From Candidatus Aminicenantota bacterium (GTDB lineage Bacteria; Acidobacteriota; Aminicenantia; UBA2199), in NCBI GenBank assembly GCA_030620255.1, contig JAUXFB010000030.1, forward strand, positions 1-8,785: 8,785 nt of DNA, given 5' to 3'. Both the position numbers and the translations under genes were made by a program. This document shows, piece by piece, positions 1-7,171 of the stretch. Positions within the stretch are counted from its first letter, which is position 1. Each line of letters begins with the position of its first letter. The notes beneath the pieces were generated by a model. It worked only from the letters and a program-made list of their open reading frames with translations. It was not told where the DNA came from and did no database searches.

Positions 1-636
1 CATCAATGTGTAAAGGTTCACATTGTATGTTTTTACTCTGTCTGGATTTACAACTATCTGGACATATTTTTCCCTGATCCCGAACATTTCAACATTTGCC
101 ACTCCCTTTATCCCATCCATTGCTTGTTTAATAAATTTGTCAGCCACATAATACGGGTCATCAATGTTTTTCTCATACGAAACAGCCATATATATTATGG
201 GCTCATCACTATCTCTGAATCTCCTTATAAATATATGTTCGATTTCATCCGGAATCAAGGGTCTCCCTCTCTCTACTCTATCAGTTACCTGAGCATAAGC
301 AATGTCCATATTAGTCCCCTGGGCAAATTCAAGCCAGAACCAGACGCCTCTTGACATTGAATTGCTGAATATCCTTTTCAGATCTTTTACTGTCTTCAAT
401 TCACCTTCCAGCGGTTTAACTATCTGTTCTTCTACCTCCTTTGGGTTTGCATCACTGTAGGGTACAAAAACCCCCAGAAATGGTGGATTAAATCCAGAGG
501 GAAACAGGTCAAGTTTTATTCTGGTATATGATACGAAGCCAATAACAAGAACAGCAATTAATATCATTGTTACTGTAACAGGTCTTCTGAGGGAAAATTT
601 AGGCAATGCTCTTTCTTTTATTTTTGGCTCTTTCAT
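1..636 (-). CDS. Second RND efflux permease of the pair, N-terminal 212 residues (3' end outside window)
   Basis: This is the start of a second RND-superfamily inner-membrane pump subunit, which would use the proton gradient to export substrates through the adaptor encoded upstream. The frame is open from an ATG at 636 to base 1, giving 212 codons; a full RND protein has about 1000 to 1050. Residues 1-18 are a basic cytoplasmic tail (KFSLRRPV), about 20-37 form TM1, and LDLFPSGF at 42-49 followed by PYSDANPKEVEEQIVKPLE (59-77) is the typical beginning of the first porter subdomain. GIKGVANVEMFG (175-186) matches the usual porter-domain turn. The start lies two bases after the stop of the first RND gene. 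I see no Shine-Dalgarno sequence before it, so translational coupling is likely. It differs clearly from its neighbour over TM1 and PN1, so this is not a recent duplication. TM4 and the proton-relay residues lie outside the window. Membership of the RND family is secure; the substrate is unknown. Confidence 0.93.
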   Translation of the reverse strand, partial: MKEPKIKERALPKFSLRRPVTVTMILIAVLVIGFVSYTRIKLDLFPSGFNPPFLGVFVPYSDANPKEVEEQIVKPLEGELKTVKDLKRIFSNSMSRGVWFWLEFAQGTNMDIAYAQVTDRVERGRPLIPDEIEHIFIRRFRDSDEPIIYMAVSYEKNIDDPYYVADKFIKQAMDGIKGVANVEMFGIREKYVQIVVNPDRVKTYNVNLYTLM

Positions 637-638
637 TT

Positions 639-3600
639 TTATTTACTGAATTTATTATATACAAGAGGGATCAATATCAATGTTAAAAAAGTTGCACTTA
701 ATAATCCTGCAATAATTGAGATCGCCATTGGGGTCCTGATCTCTGCTCCTTCGCCTAATCCGATTGCCATTGGGAAAAGTGCGAGTACTGTTGTTAATGT
801 TGTTATCAATATGGGACGCAACCGGATCTTGCCGGCTTTCTTGATGGCTTCAATTTTTTCTATCCCTCTCCTTCTCAGGGTATTAATATAATCGATAAGA
901 ACAATTGCGTTGTTAACGACAATTCCAACAAGTGTGATCATTCCTATATATACTGTAACCCCAATTGGAATTTTTAAAATATATAAAGTCAGGAAAACCC
1001 CTATTAGAGCCATTGGAATAGTAAACAGAATGAGAAAAGGATGCAGGAATGATTCAAACTGCGAAGCCATAACAATATAGACAAGGAAAATAGCAAGAAC
1101 CATTGCCAAAGTCAGGCTTTTTGACGATGTTTTCATCTCCTTATTTTGACCTGACAGCTCATAGGTAAAATCAGGAGGCATCGGATAATTTTCTACTATA
1201 TTGTAAATTCTTTTTGCCGCTTCAGTTAGACTTATATCTGAAATGTTTGCAGATATTATTGCAGATCTGTCCTGATCAACCCTCCTTATCTCATTTGGTC
1301 CGCTTAGTATTTTGACCTTTGCTATACTACTTAACTGGATTGGTATTTCTTTGCCTGGATTAATGATAAGGTTTTTAATGTTCTCTGCTCTCCTTCTTTG
1401 GTCATCTTTCAGATACACCCTAACATCAATACGTCTGTCCCTCTCTTTATACTTGGTTGCCACAAATCCCTCAATTTTATTTTTTATCAATGAAGCTACA
1501 TCAAAAGCATTCATACCATAATGTGATAATTTAGATCTGTCAAATTCCACAACCAGCTCTGGGAATCCTGATTTAATACTACACTGAACGTCTTTTAATC
1601 CCTTTATCTCAGAGATCTTTTCAAATAGTTCTAAGCTGACCTTTCTAAGCTGTTCCAGATTAAATCCTTTAACAATAAGCTCAATTGGAGATTTGATGGT
1701 AAAAAGTACAGGCCTTGAGATATTAAAGTTGATATCAGAATAGTTCCTTAAAATTGTCCGGATGTTTGATATTGCGATCTCTTCCGTTTTTTTTATATTT
1801 CCAGATTTTTTTATATTAACAGTTATTTTCCCTATATGCTCTCCAACCTCTTTTTCGCTGAGCTCATCTTTTGTTGTTCCTGCATAGTAGCTGATCTTTT
1901 TAGTGAGCACGAGCTTTGATATTTGTGCGCTGATATTTTGTAAAATCGAATCACTTTTCTCCACAGGTGTTCCTACGGGGAATGCCAAGTTCACATAGAT
2001 AGTACCCTGGTGAACCTCTGGGATTAGTTCTTTCCCGATACTTGGCAATATTATTACTATTGTTATAATAAAAACAGCTAAAATTGAAATTATTATTTTT
2101 GTGTCATTCTTCAGGGAAGCATTCAATAGTTTCGGGTAATTATTGTTTACAAAATTAATAAACTTGCTGAAAACTATATTTACTAACTTTATTAATGGGA
2201 CAGCAAACGTAAGTAAGATCAGAGAAACCCCTTTAAATAATATTATCATTATTGCGATTAAGGTAAATAACAGCCTTGCGAATAGGAATAAAATACTGTT
2301 TATAAAAAAACGTATGAGATAATAGACAAATAAGAATGTGATATCCCAGATAATAAGTTTTAATCCTTTTAATATTGATATAGTTATTTTAATTAAAAGA
2401 TTCTTTTTGGCAGTAAGAGACCTGGTAAAGTTTTGCAGGGATTTTCTGAACCAGGGAGATCTCTCCTTTATTGATCCAAGAAATGCATGAATTGGGAAAT
2501 TTTTAAAATATTCATCCCAAAGGATCTTTTTATCGGAGAATTTTTTTTCAAGAAATAATGAGAATTTTCCAGAGATACTTTTCATGTCTACCCTGAATAT
2601 CCTGTCTACAATAGAGATCAGTGGAAAACAGACCACAGAGAGGGTAGAGAATACTATATTCAGGAAGGATAAAATAAACTCAGCTATTAATATCACTATG
2701 TAAATAACTATTTCAACAAAAAAGAATAACCAGTTCTTTATGGTCCTCTCCTTTTCAAAATTGAATTTAAAACTGTTCAAATGGAGTTTTTTCTTTTTAT
2801 CGAATTTTCTTGAGGCAAGCATTGGAATAAAGAAGAGAGAAACCATCAGAGATGCTAAAAGTGAAAAAACCACAGCCATAGAAAGATCTCCGAATATCTG
2901 GCCTGCAATACCTTCCACAAAGACAATTGGAAAAAAAACTGCAATAGTAGTTAGAGTGGAAGCGATCACAGCTCCGCCAACTTCCGATACACCTCTCACA
3001 GCAGAGTCGACCCAACCATCACCTTCTTCCCTGCATCTAAAAATGCTCTCCATAACAACTATGGAGTTGTCCACAAGCATACCTATTCCAAGAGCCAGTC
3101 CGCCCAGGGACATTATATTTAGGCTAACCTTGAAAAGGCTTAAAGGTGCAAAGGTAGCAATGATAGAGAGCGGTATAGATACTGCTACTATTAGAGTGGT
3201 TGACAGATGTTGGAGAAAAAGATAGAGGATAATAATTGCCAGAATACCACCAATTAATGCAGTATTCCTTACTTCATTTATTGAATTCTCAATAAAAACA
3301 GACTGGTCTGATAGAATATTATATTGAATATTTCCAGGGAGTCTATATGTGAGAAAGTTGGTCAATTCTTTTTCCCGGGTTTTTTCTCTAAAGGATTTTT
3401 TTCTCCCTGGTTTCTCTTTTTTGAGTTTATTTGCATAGAGTTGCTGCTCTATAGTGCCGAAAAGTTTGTCTTTTACCATTTTGCTGACAGCTACTATATT
3501 TGCATCAGCCTCTTTATATATATTTATTTCAATGCTTTCCTTTTTATTAACTCTTGTAATTACTTTTCTCTCTTTGTGACCGTAAGTAACACTGGCAATA

Positions 3601-4370
3601 TCCTTGAGCCTTATTGGTACAAGGTCCTTTCTGACGATTATAATGTTCTCTATCTCCATTATTGATCGAAATTCATTTAGAGTTCTAACAATATATTCTG
3701 TTTCTCCTTCTTTGATGTTCCCACCAGCAAGGTTAATATTTTCCTGGGTCAGACGCCTTGTTACCTCATCAAATCCGATCTGGGTCATTGCAAGTTTTTT
3801 TTCATCCAGTTTTACAAGAATCTCTTTTTCAAGACCACCTTTAACCCTGGCTGCAGCGACACCTGGTATAGATTCAAGCTCACGGGCGATCTCGTCCTCA
3901 ACAAGTTCTCTCAAATCTATTAAGGGTATATCGCTAACTATTCCTATTCTAAGGATCGGATCAAGTGATGGATCATACCTGAGGATCATTGGTTTCTCTA
4001 CAGATCTGTCAAGATGAGTTTGATCAATTTTTTCTCTTATTTCCTGGGCTGCTCTGTCAAGATTTACATCCCAGGTAAATTCAAGGATTATATCGGATTG
4101 TTCAGGCCTTGATATTGAAGTTAGTGATATCAGATCTTTTATAAGTCCCAATTGTTCTTCAAGAGGTCTTGAGACAATATTCTCAACCTCTTCAGGTGCA
4201 GCTCCCGGATATTCTGTCCTTATTGTAAATGTGGGGTATGATATCTCCGGCATCAGGTTCCAGCTAAGTCTTTTTAAACTAACAAATCCAAAGACCACTA
4301 TACCAAGAGTGATCATAATGATCGCTACTGGCTTTTTTGTTGTGAATTCAAATTTTGATTTAACTTTCAT
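639..4370 (-). CDS. RND (AcrB/HAE-type) efflux permease with an enlarged TM6-TM7 loop
   Basis: This is a proton-driven inner-membrane pump subunit of a tripartite efflux system. TM1 spans about 14-34, followed by PEISYPTFTIRTEYPGAAPEEVE (41-63) of the first porter domain. TM2 starts near 370. TM4 carries GIGMLVDNSIVVMES (428-442), where D434 aligns with AcrB D407 and N435 with D408. The second repeat begins with TM7 (about 758-776) and IGKELIPEVHQGT (778-790). TM10 has GIVVNNAIVLIDYIN (1149-1163), with N1153 where AcrB has K940. At 1243 residues it is about 200 longer than AcrB. Most of the excess is one block, about 520-757, between TM6 and TM7, with several extra hydrophobic spans. A basic insertion, about 309-340, lies before TM2. 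The start is 15 bases after the adaptor stop, with only a weak AGG as ribosome site. The heavy-metal subfamily seems less likely because of the HAE-like VDNSIVV and VVNNAIVL motifs. The substrate cannot be read from the sequence. Confidence 0.96.
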   Translation of the reverse strand: MKVKSKFEFTTKKPVAIIMITLGIVVFGFVSLKRLSWNLMPEISYPTFTIRTEYPGAAPEEVENIVSRPLEEQLGLIKDLISLTSISRPEQSDIILEFTWDVNLDRAAQEIREKIDQTHLDRSVEKPMILRYDPSLDPILRIGIVSDIPLIDLRELVEDEIARELESIPGVAAARVKGGLEKEILVKLDEKKLAMTQIGFDEVTRRLTQENINLAGGNIKEGETEYIVRTLNEFRSIMEIENIIIVRKDLVPIRLKDIASVTYGHKERKVITRVNKKESIEINIYKEADANIVAVSKMVKDKLFGTIEQQLYANKLKKEKPGRKKSFREKTREKELTNFLTYRLPGNIQYNILSDQSVFIENSINEVRNTALIGGILAIIILYLFLQHLSTTLIVAVSIPLSIIATFAPLSLFKVSLNIMSLGGLALGIGMLVDNSIVVMESIFRCREEGDGWVDSAVRGVSEVGGAVIASTLTTIAVFFPIVFVEGIAGQIFGDLSMAVVFSLLASLMVSLFFIPMLASRKFDKKKKLHLNSFKFNFEKERTIKNWLFFFVEIVIYIVILIAEFILSFLNIVFSTLSVVCFPLISIVDRIFRVDMKSISGKFSLFLEKKFSDKKILWDEYFKNFPIHAFLGSIKERSPWFRKSLQNFTRSLTAKKNLLIKITISILKGLKLIIWDITFLFVYYLIRFFINSILFLFARLLFTLIAIMIILFKGVSLILLTFAVPLIKLVNIVFSKFINFVNNNYPKLLNASLKNDTKIIISILAVFIITIVIILPSIGKELIPEVHQGTIYVNLAFPVGTPVEKSDSILQNISAQISKLVLTKKISYYAGTTKDELSEKEVGEHIGKITVNIKKSGNIKKTEEIAISNIRTILRNYSDINFNISRPVLFTIKSPIELIVKGFNLEQLRKVSLELFEKISEIKGLKDVQCSIKSGFPELVVEFDRSKLSHYGMNAFDVASLIKNKIEGFVATKYKERDRRIDVRVYLKDDQRRRAENIKNLIINPGKEIPIQLSSIAKVKILSGPNEIRRVDQDRSAIISANISDISLTEAAKRIYNIVENYPMPPDFTYELSGQNKEMKTSSKSLTLAMVLAIFLVYIVMASQFESFLHPFLILFTIPMALIGVFLTLYILKIPIGVTVYIGMITLVGIVVNNAIVLIDYINTLRRRGIEKIEAIKKAGKIRLRPILITTLTTVLALFPMAIGLGEGAEIRTPMAISIIAGLLSATFLTLILIPLVYNKFSK

Positions 4371-4385
4371 ATCAGAGCCTGCTTA

Positions 4386-5498
4386 TTAGAGGATGGGTTC
4401 AATAATTTTAACCTTGGATTTGTTCTTCAATGAACTTTTTCCTGCTGATACAAGTTTATCATCTGTTGTAAGACCTTCGGCTATTTCTACATTGCTCCCA
4501 TCATCAAAACCTGTTTTCACCTCTTTCTTAAAAGCCAGGTTATTTTTGTCAATGATGAAGACAAAAACTCTATCTCCTTCAAGTATTAGAACATCTTTAG
4601 TTACCAAAATCACATTCTTATGGACTTTTTTAATGATCCTTATATTAACAAACTGGCCTACGACCATTATGTTTTTTTTATCTTTAACTTCGATTGTGAT
4701 TTTAAAGGTTCCACTTTCCGGGTCTATTGCCGGTGATATCCTTTTTATATAACCATTTAAAACTTTATTTCCAGCACTAATGATAGCTTTTTGATTAAGG
4801 AAGATCTGATCTTTTTCCTGCTCCGGAACATTAATAACAGCTATCTTTTCTTTTGTATAGATCACATAGAAGGCCAACTGGTTCGTATTGATTTTATTAC
4901 CGATCTTTATATATCTTTTTGCGACCAGACCTGAGATAGGAGAAGTTATGCGAGTATATGAAAGGAGGAGTTTACTCTGTTCCCAATCAAGTTTGCTCTT
5001 TTCAAGATTGAATTTTAGGTTTTCATATTCCTCTCTACTGATAAGTTCTTTCTCAAAGATCTCCTTTTGCCTATCAAATTCTAACTTTTGTTGCATGTAA
5101 GTTATCTTCGCTCTCTTCTCGTTAATAAGAGCATCTCTGTCATCAAGTACAGCAAGAACGGTTCCTCTGTTTACTTGATCTCCCTCATCAAAATTAATCT
5201 TTTCAACAATTCCGGAGCTCATGGGAAAGATATCTACTGTTTTTTCTGAATCTATGTTGCTTGAAAACAGTAAAAAAGAGTTAATATCTCCTCTTGTCGG
5301 AGATTTTATTGAAACAGGTATTGTGTCTGTATCTTCTTTCTCCCCCTTTTTTCCGCTTTTACTGTTATCCATTGTTTTTTCAGCTTTTTTTATTTGACCT
5401 TTGTTTCCTTTTTTTTTCTCGTTCGAATTACCCCCTGAACAACCTGTAAAATATAAAAATGTTATTGACAGCAAAAAAATAAGACAAAATTTCCTCAT
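4386..5498 (-). CDS. Periplasmic adaptor (HlyD/MexA family) lipoprotein of the RND pump
   Basis: This is the membrane-fusion subunit, which would bridge the RND permease to an outer-membrane channel. Residues 1-19 form a lipoprotein signal peptide ending in YFTGC, so C20 should be lipidated and anchor the protein. Residues 28-56 are a lysine-rich, low-complexity linker. The lipoyl/biotinyl-like half motifs are SSGIVEKINFDEGDQVNRGT (94-113) and YTRITSPISGLVAKRY (181-196). Between them lies a short helical hairpin (about 121-180) turning near ELISREEYE (151-159). A beta-barrel region follows with ISPAIDPESGTFKITIEV (255-272), a strong adaptor signature, and then a membrane-proximal domain with DVLILEGDRVFVFII (302-316). 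At 370 residues it has normal length. AAAGGAG, seven bases before the ATG, fixes the start. It is the first gene of the pump operon, followed 15 bases later by the RND permease. The family is secure; the substrate is unknown. Confidence 0.95.
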   Translation of the reverse strand: MRKFCLIFLLSITFLYFTGCSGGNSNEKKKGNKGQIKKAEKTMDNSKSGKKGEKEDTDTIPVSIKSPTRGDINSFLLFSSNIDSEKTVDIFPMSSGIVEKINFDEGDQVNRGTVLAVLDDRDALINEKRAKITYMQQKLEFDRQKEIFEKELISREEYENLKFNLEKSKLDWEQSKLLLSYTRITSPISGLVAKRYIKIGNKINTNQLAFYVIYTKEKIAVINVPEQEKDQIFLNQKAIISAGNKVLNGYIKRISPAIDPESGTFKITIEVKDKKNIMVVGQFVNIRIIKKVHKNVILVTKDVLILEGDRVFVFIIDKNNLAFKKEVKTGFDDGSNVEIAEGLTTDDKLVSAGKSSLKNKSKVKIIEPIL

Positions 5499-5505
5499 GA
5501 TCCGA

Positions 5506-5512
5506 CTCCTTT
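5506..5512 (-). promoter_or_regulatory. Ribosome binding site of the adaptor gene
   Basis: AAAGGAG on the minus strand, seven bases before the ATG at 5498. It is the best Shine-Dalgarno sequence noticed at a gene start in the window. The two RND genes downstream have weak or no sites, so the operon's translation probably starts strongly here and continues by coupling. Confidence 0.85.
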
Positions 5513-5522
5513 ATATTTCCAT

Positions 5523-5557
5523 CTAATTTAGGAAATAATAACTTGTTATCAAATTAG
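5523..5557. promoter_or_regulatory. Overlapping inverted repeats upstream of the pump operon (possible operator)
   Basis: Two perfect inverted repeats overlap here. The outer arms are CTAATTT (5523-5529) and AAATTAG (5551-5557). Inside is ATAAC-TT-GTTAT (5538-5549). Their centres differ by about 3.5 bases, so they are not one concentric dyad. The element lies just downstream of a candidate -10 box and 25 to 59 bases before the adaptor start codon, a usual place for a repressor of an efflux operon. No regulator gene is in the window, and AT-rich DNA yields such repeats by chance, so the operator role is inference. Confidence 0.35.
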
Positions 5558-5561
5558 TATA
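5556..5561 (-). promoter_or_regulatory. Candidate -10 box for the efflux operon
   Basis: TATACT on the minus strand is a close match to the TATAAT consensus and stands about 58 bases before the adaptor ATG. No good -35 hexamer lies 16-18 bases upstream; the nearest material is an AATGAA-like, A-rich stretch around 5579-5585. A promoter somewhere in this gap is expected if the hairpin after yifB terminates transcription. The exact box is uncertain because the whole gap is AT-rich. Confidence 0.35.
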
Positions 5562-5602
5562 GTTTTTAAACGAATTTTTTCATTAAAAGTTTATTTTTTT
5601 TT

Positions 5603-5623
5603 AACAAAGGTCGAAAATCAACC
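5603..5623 (-). terminator. Possible weak intrinsic terminator after the yifB-like gene
   Basis: On the minus strand, GGTTGA-TTT-TCGACC (5623 down to 5609) can form a six-pair stem with one G-U pair and a three-base loop. It is followed by TTTGTT. It starts 16 bases after the ATPase stop codon. The stem is short and the T tract is broken by a G, so termination may be partial and some read-through into the pump operon is possible. Confidence 0.4.
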
Positions 5624-5638
5624 CATATGCTCAATAAA

Positions 5639-7171
5639 TTAAAATTTAGATAGGTCTAATGAACGATATTGTAATGCTTCTTGTATATGAAAAGGTTTTA
5701 TTTTTTCTATATTTTCAAGGTCTGCAATAGTTCTTGAAATTTTTAGGATTTTAAAGTAGCTTCTTGCACTGAGGTTTAATTTCTCAATTGCATTTTTTAT
5801 CAATTTTTCTCCTTGTTCATCTAAAACACAAAATTTCTTAATTTCCCTATTTGACATTTGACCATTTGCAAATATTTTTCTTTTTAGGTTTTCAAATCTA
5901 TTAAGTTGAATATCTCTTGCCTTTATTACTCTCTTTCTTATCTCTTCTGAGCTTTCTGATTTTGTATTTGAAGTGATCTCACCAATTTTTACTTTTTTTA
6001 CCTCAATCTGGATATCAATCCTGTCTAGCAGAGGTTTTGAGATTTTTGAGTAATATTTTCTTTTTTGATATTCAGTACAATTATAAAATTCAGAATTTTT
6101 TATACCAATAGAATCTTCACATGGGTTCATTGCAGCAACAAGCATGAATTTAGCAGGGTATGTATGAGAAGTCAATGATCTTGAAATTGTAATCTTACCA
6201 TCTTCAAGGGGTTGTCTTAATACTTCAAGTGCTGATCGTTTAAAATAGGGGAGTTCATCAAGAAAAAGAACTCCATTATGTGATAATGATATCTCACCCG
6301 GTACTGGGTATTTACCCCCTCCGCTAATTCCAACATCTGAGATAGTATGGTGTGGAGAACGGAACGGTCTTTTTGTCATTAATGCATTTTTTCTGTTTAA
6401 CAAGCCAGCAGTGCTGTATATAAGAGAGGTTTCAAGTGTTTCAGCATTTGTCATATTTGGTAGGATTGAGGGTAGAGATTTTGAGAGCATTGATTTCCCA
6501 GAACCTGGTGGACCAATCATTAAGATATTGTGAAATCCCGCTGCAGTTACTTCCATTGCTCTTTTTGCAAAATATTGCCCCTTTATCTCATTGAAATCAA
6601 TATCTGTTTGGATATTATTGTAATTTTTCAAACTATTCTTGTGTTGTTTAAAAGGTAATGGATCCATTATGAATTTTATTACTTCCTTTAGATCCTTCAA
6701 AGCATAAACCTCAATTCCATTAACAAAAGATGCTTCATTACCATTTTTATATGGAATTACCACACCTTTAAACCCATTTTCTTTTGCAAAAAGTGCTAAA
6801 TTTAAAGTTCCTTTAACTGGATTAAGTTCTCCATTTAAGTAAAGCTCACCATAAAATAGAAATCTATTAAAAATATCACTTTTTAGATTGAGTTTATTTT
6901 TTAGAATACCAACACTAATTGGAAGGTCCAGAGCAGACCCCTCCTTTTTTATATCAGCAGGGGAAAGGTTTACAACGATTTTTTGACCTACTGGGTAATC
7001 AAAACCCGAGTTTTTGATTGCAAATTTTATTCTTTCTTTACTCTCTTTTACTGCATTATCAGGTAATCCTACAATATTAATACCAGGTATTCCGCGTGAA
7101 AATCCAACTTCAACCTCTGTTAGAATAACTTCAAGACCATTAAGAACAATAGATTTTATTTTGCTTATCAA
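5639..7171 (-). CDS. yifB: YifB/ComM-family AAA+ ATPase (Mg-chelatase-like)
   Basis: The protein is intact at 510 residues, the usual length. The N-terminal ChlI-like domain shows VEVGFSRGIPGINIVGLPDNA (20-40), KESKERIKFAIKNSGF (42-57) and VNLSPADIKKEGSALDLPI (67-85). The AAA+ core has Walker A GPPGSGKS (220-227), RPFRSPHH (268-275), GEISLSHNGVLFLDELP (292-308) with Walker B D305/E306, AAMNP (346-350) and LLDRID (381-386). The C-terminal domain holds LNLSARSYFKILKISRTIAD (465-484). Relatives include ComM, a hexameric helicase that aids branch migration when incoming DNA recombines during natural transformation; the family also occurs in bacteria not known to be competent. After MNP, only C351 and C365 remain of the CPCG...C.C cluster found in many members. 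The start is TTG, overlapping the previous stop as TTGA, with AGAGG six bases upstream. Competence itself is not shown by this window. Confidence 0.96.
   Translation of the reverse strand: MISKIKSIVLNGLEVILTEVEVGFSRGIPGINIVGLPDNAVKESKERIKFAIKNSGFDYPVGQKIVVNLSPADIKKEGSALDLPISVGILKNKLNLKSDIFNRFLFYGELYLNGELNPVKGTLNLALFAKENGFKGVVIPYKNGNEASFVNGIEVYALKDLKEVIKFIMDPLPFKQHKNSLKNYNNIQTDIDFNEIKGQYFAKRAMEVTAAGFHNILMIGPPGSGKSMLSKSLPSILPNMTNAETLETSLIYSTAGLLNRKNALMTKRPFRSPHHTISDVGISGGGKYPVPGEISLSHNGVLFLDELPYFKRSALEVLRQPLEDGKITISRSLTSHTYPAKFMLVAAMNPCEDSIGIKNSEFYNCTEYQKRKYYSKISKPLLDRIDIQIEVKKVKIGEITSNTKSESSEEIRKRVIKARDIQLNRFENLKRKIFANGQMSNREIKKFCVLDEQGEKLIKNAIEKLNLSARSYFKILKISRTIADLENIEKIKPFHIQEALQYRSLDLSKF

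Noticed and set aside
124..354. 76-codon plus-strand open frame at the left end
   Set aside because: Antisense to the second RND permease, whose frame runs unbroken from 636 to the window edge with typical porter motifs.
2100..2813. Insertion sequence or fused separate gene as the source of the permease insert
   Set aside because: No inverted terminal repeats, target duplications, transposase motifs or internal stop and restart signals were seen; the frame is continuous.
2797..3015. 72-codon minus-strand frame inside the permease
   Set aside because: It overlaps conserved TM4-TM6 codons in another frame, and the main frame continues without a break, so it is not a frameshifted piece.
2740..3225. 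161-codon plus-strand open frame
   Set aside because: It lies antisense to the RND permease around TM4-TM6, where the minus-strand protein has clear family motifs. Its translation shows no recognisable domain.
3604..4017. 137-codon plus-strand open frame
   Set aside because: Antisense to the porter domain of the permease; Ser/Ile-rich translation typical of a complementary-strand shadow.
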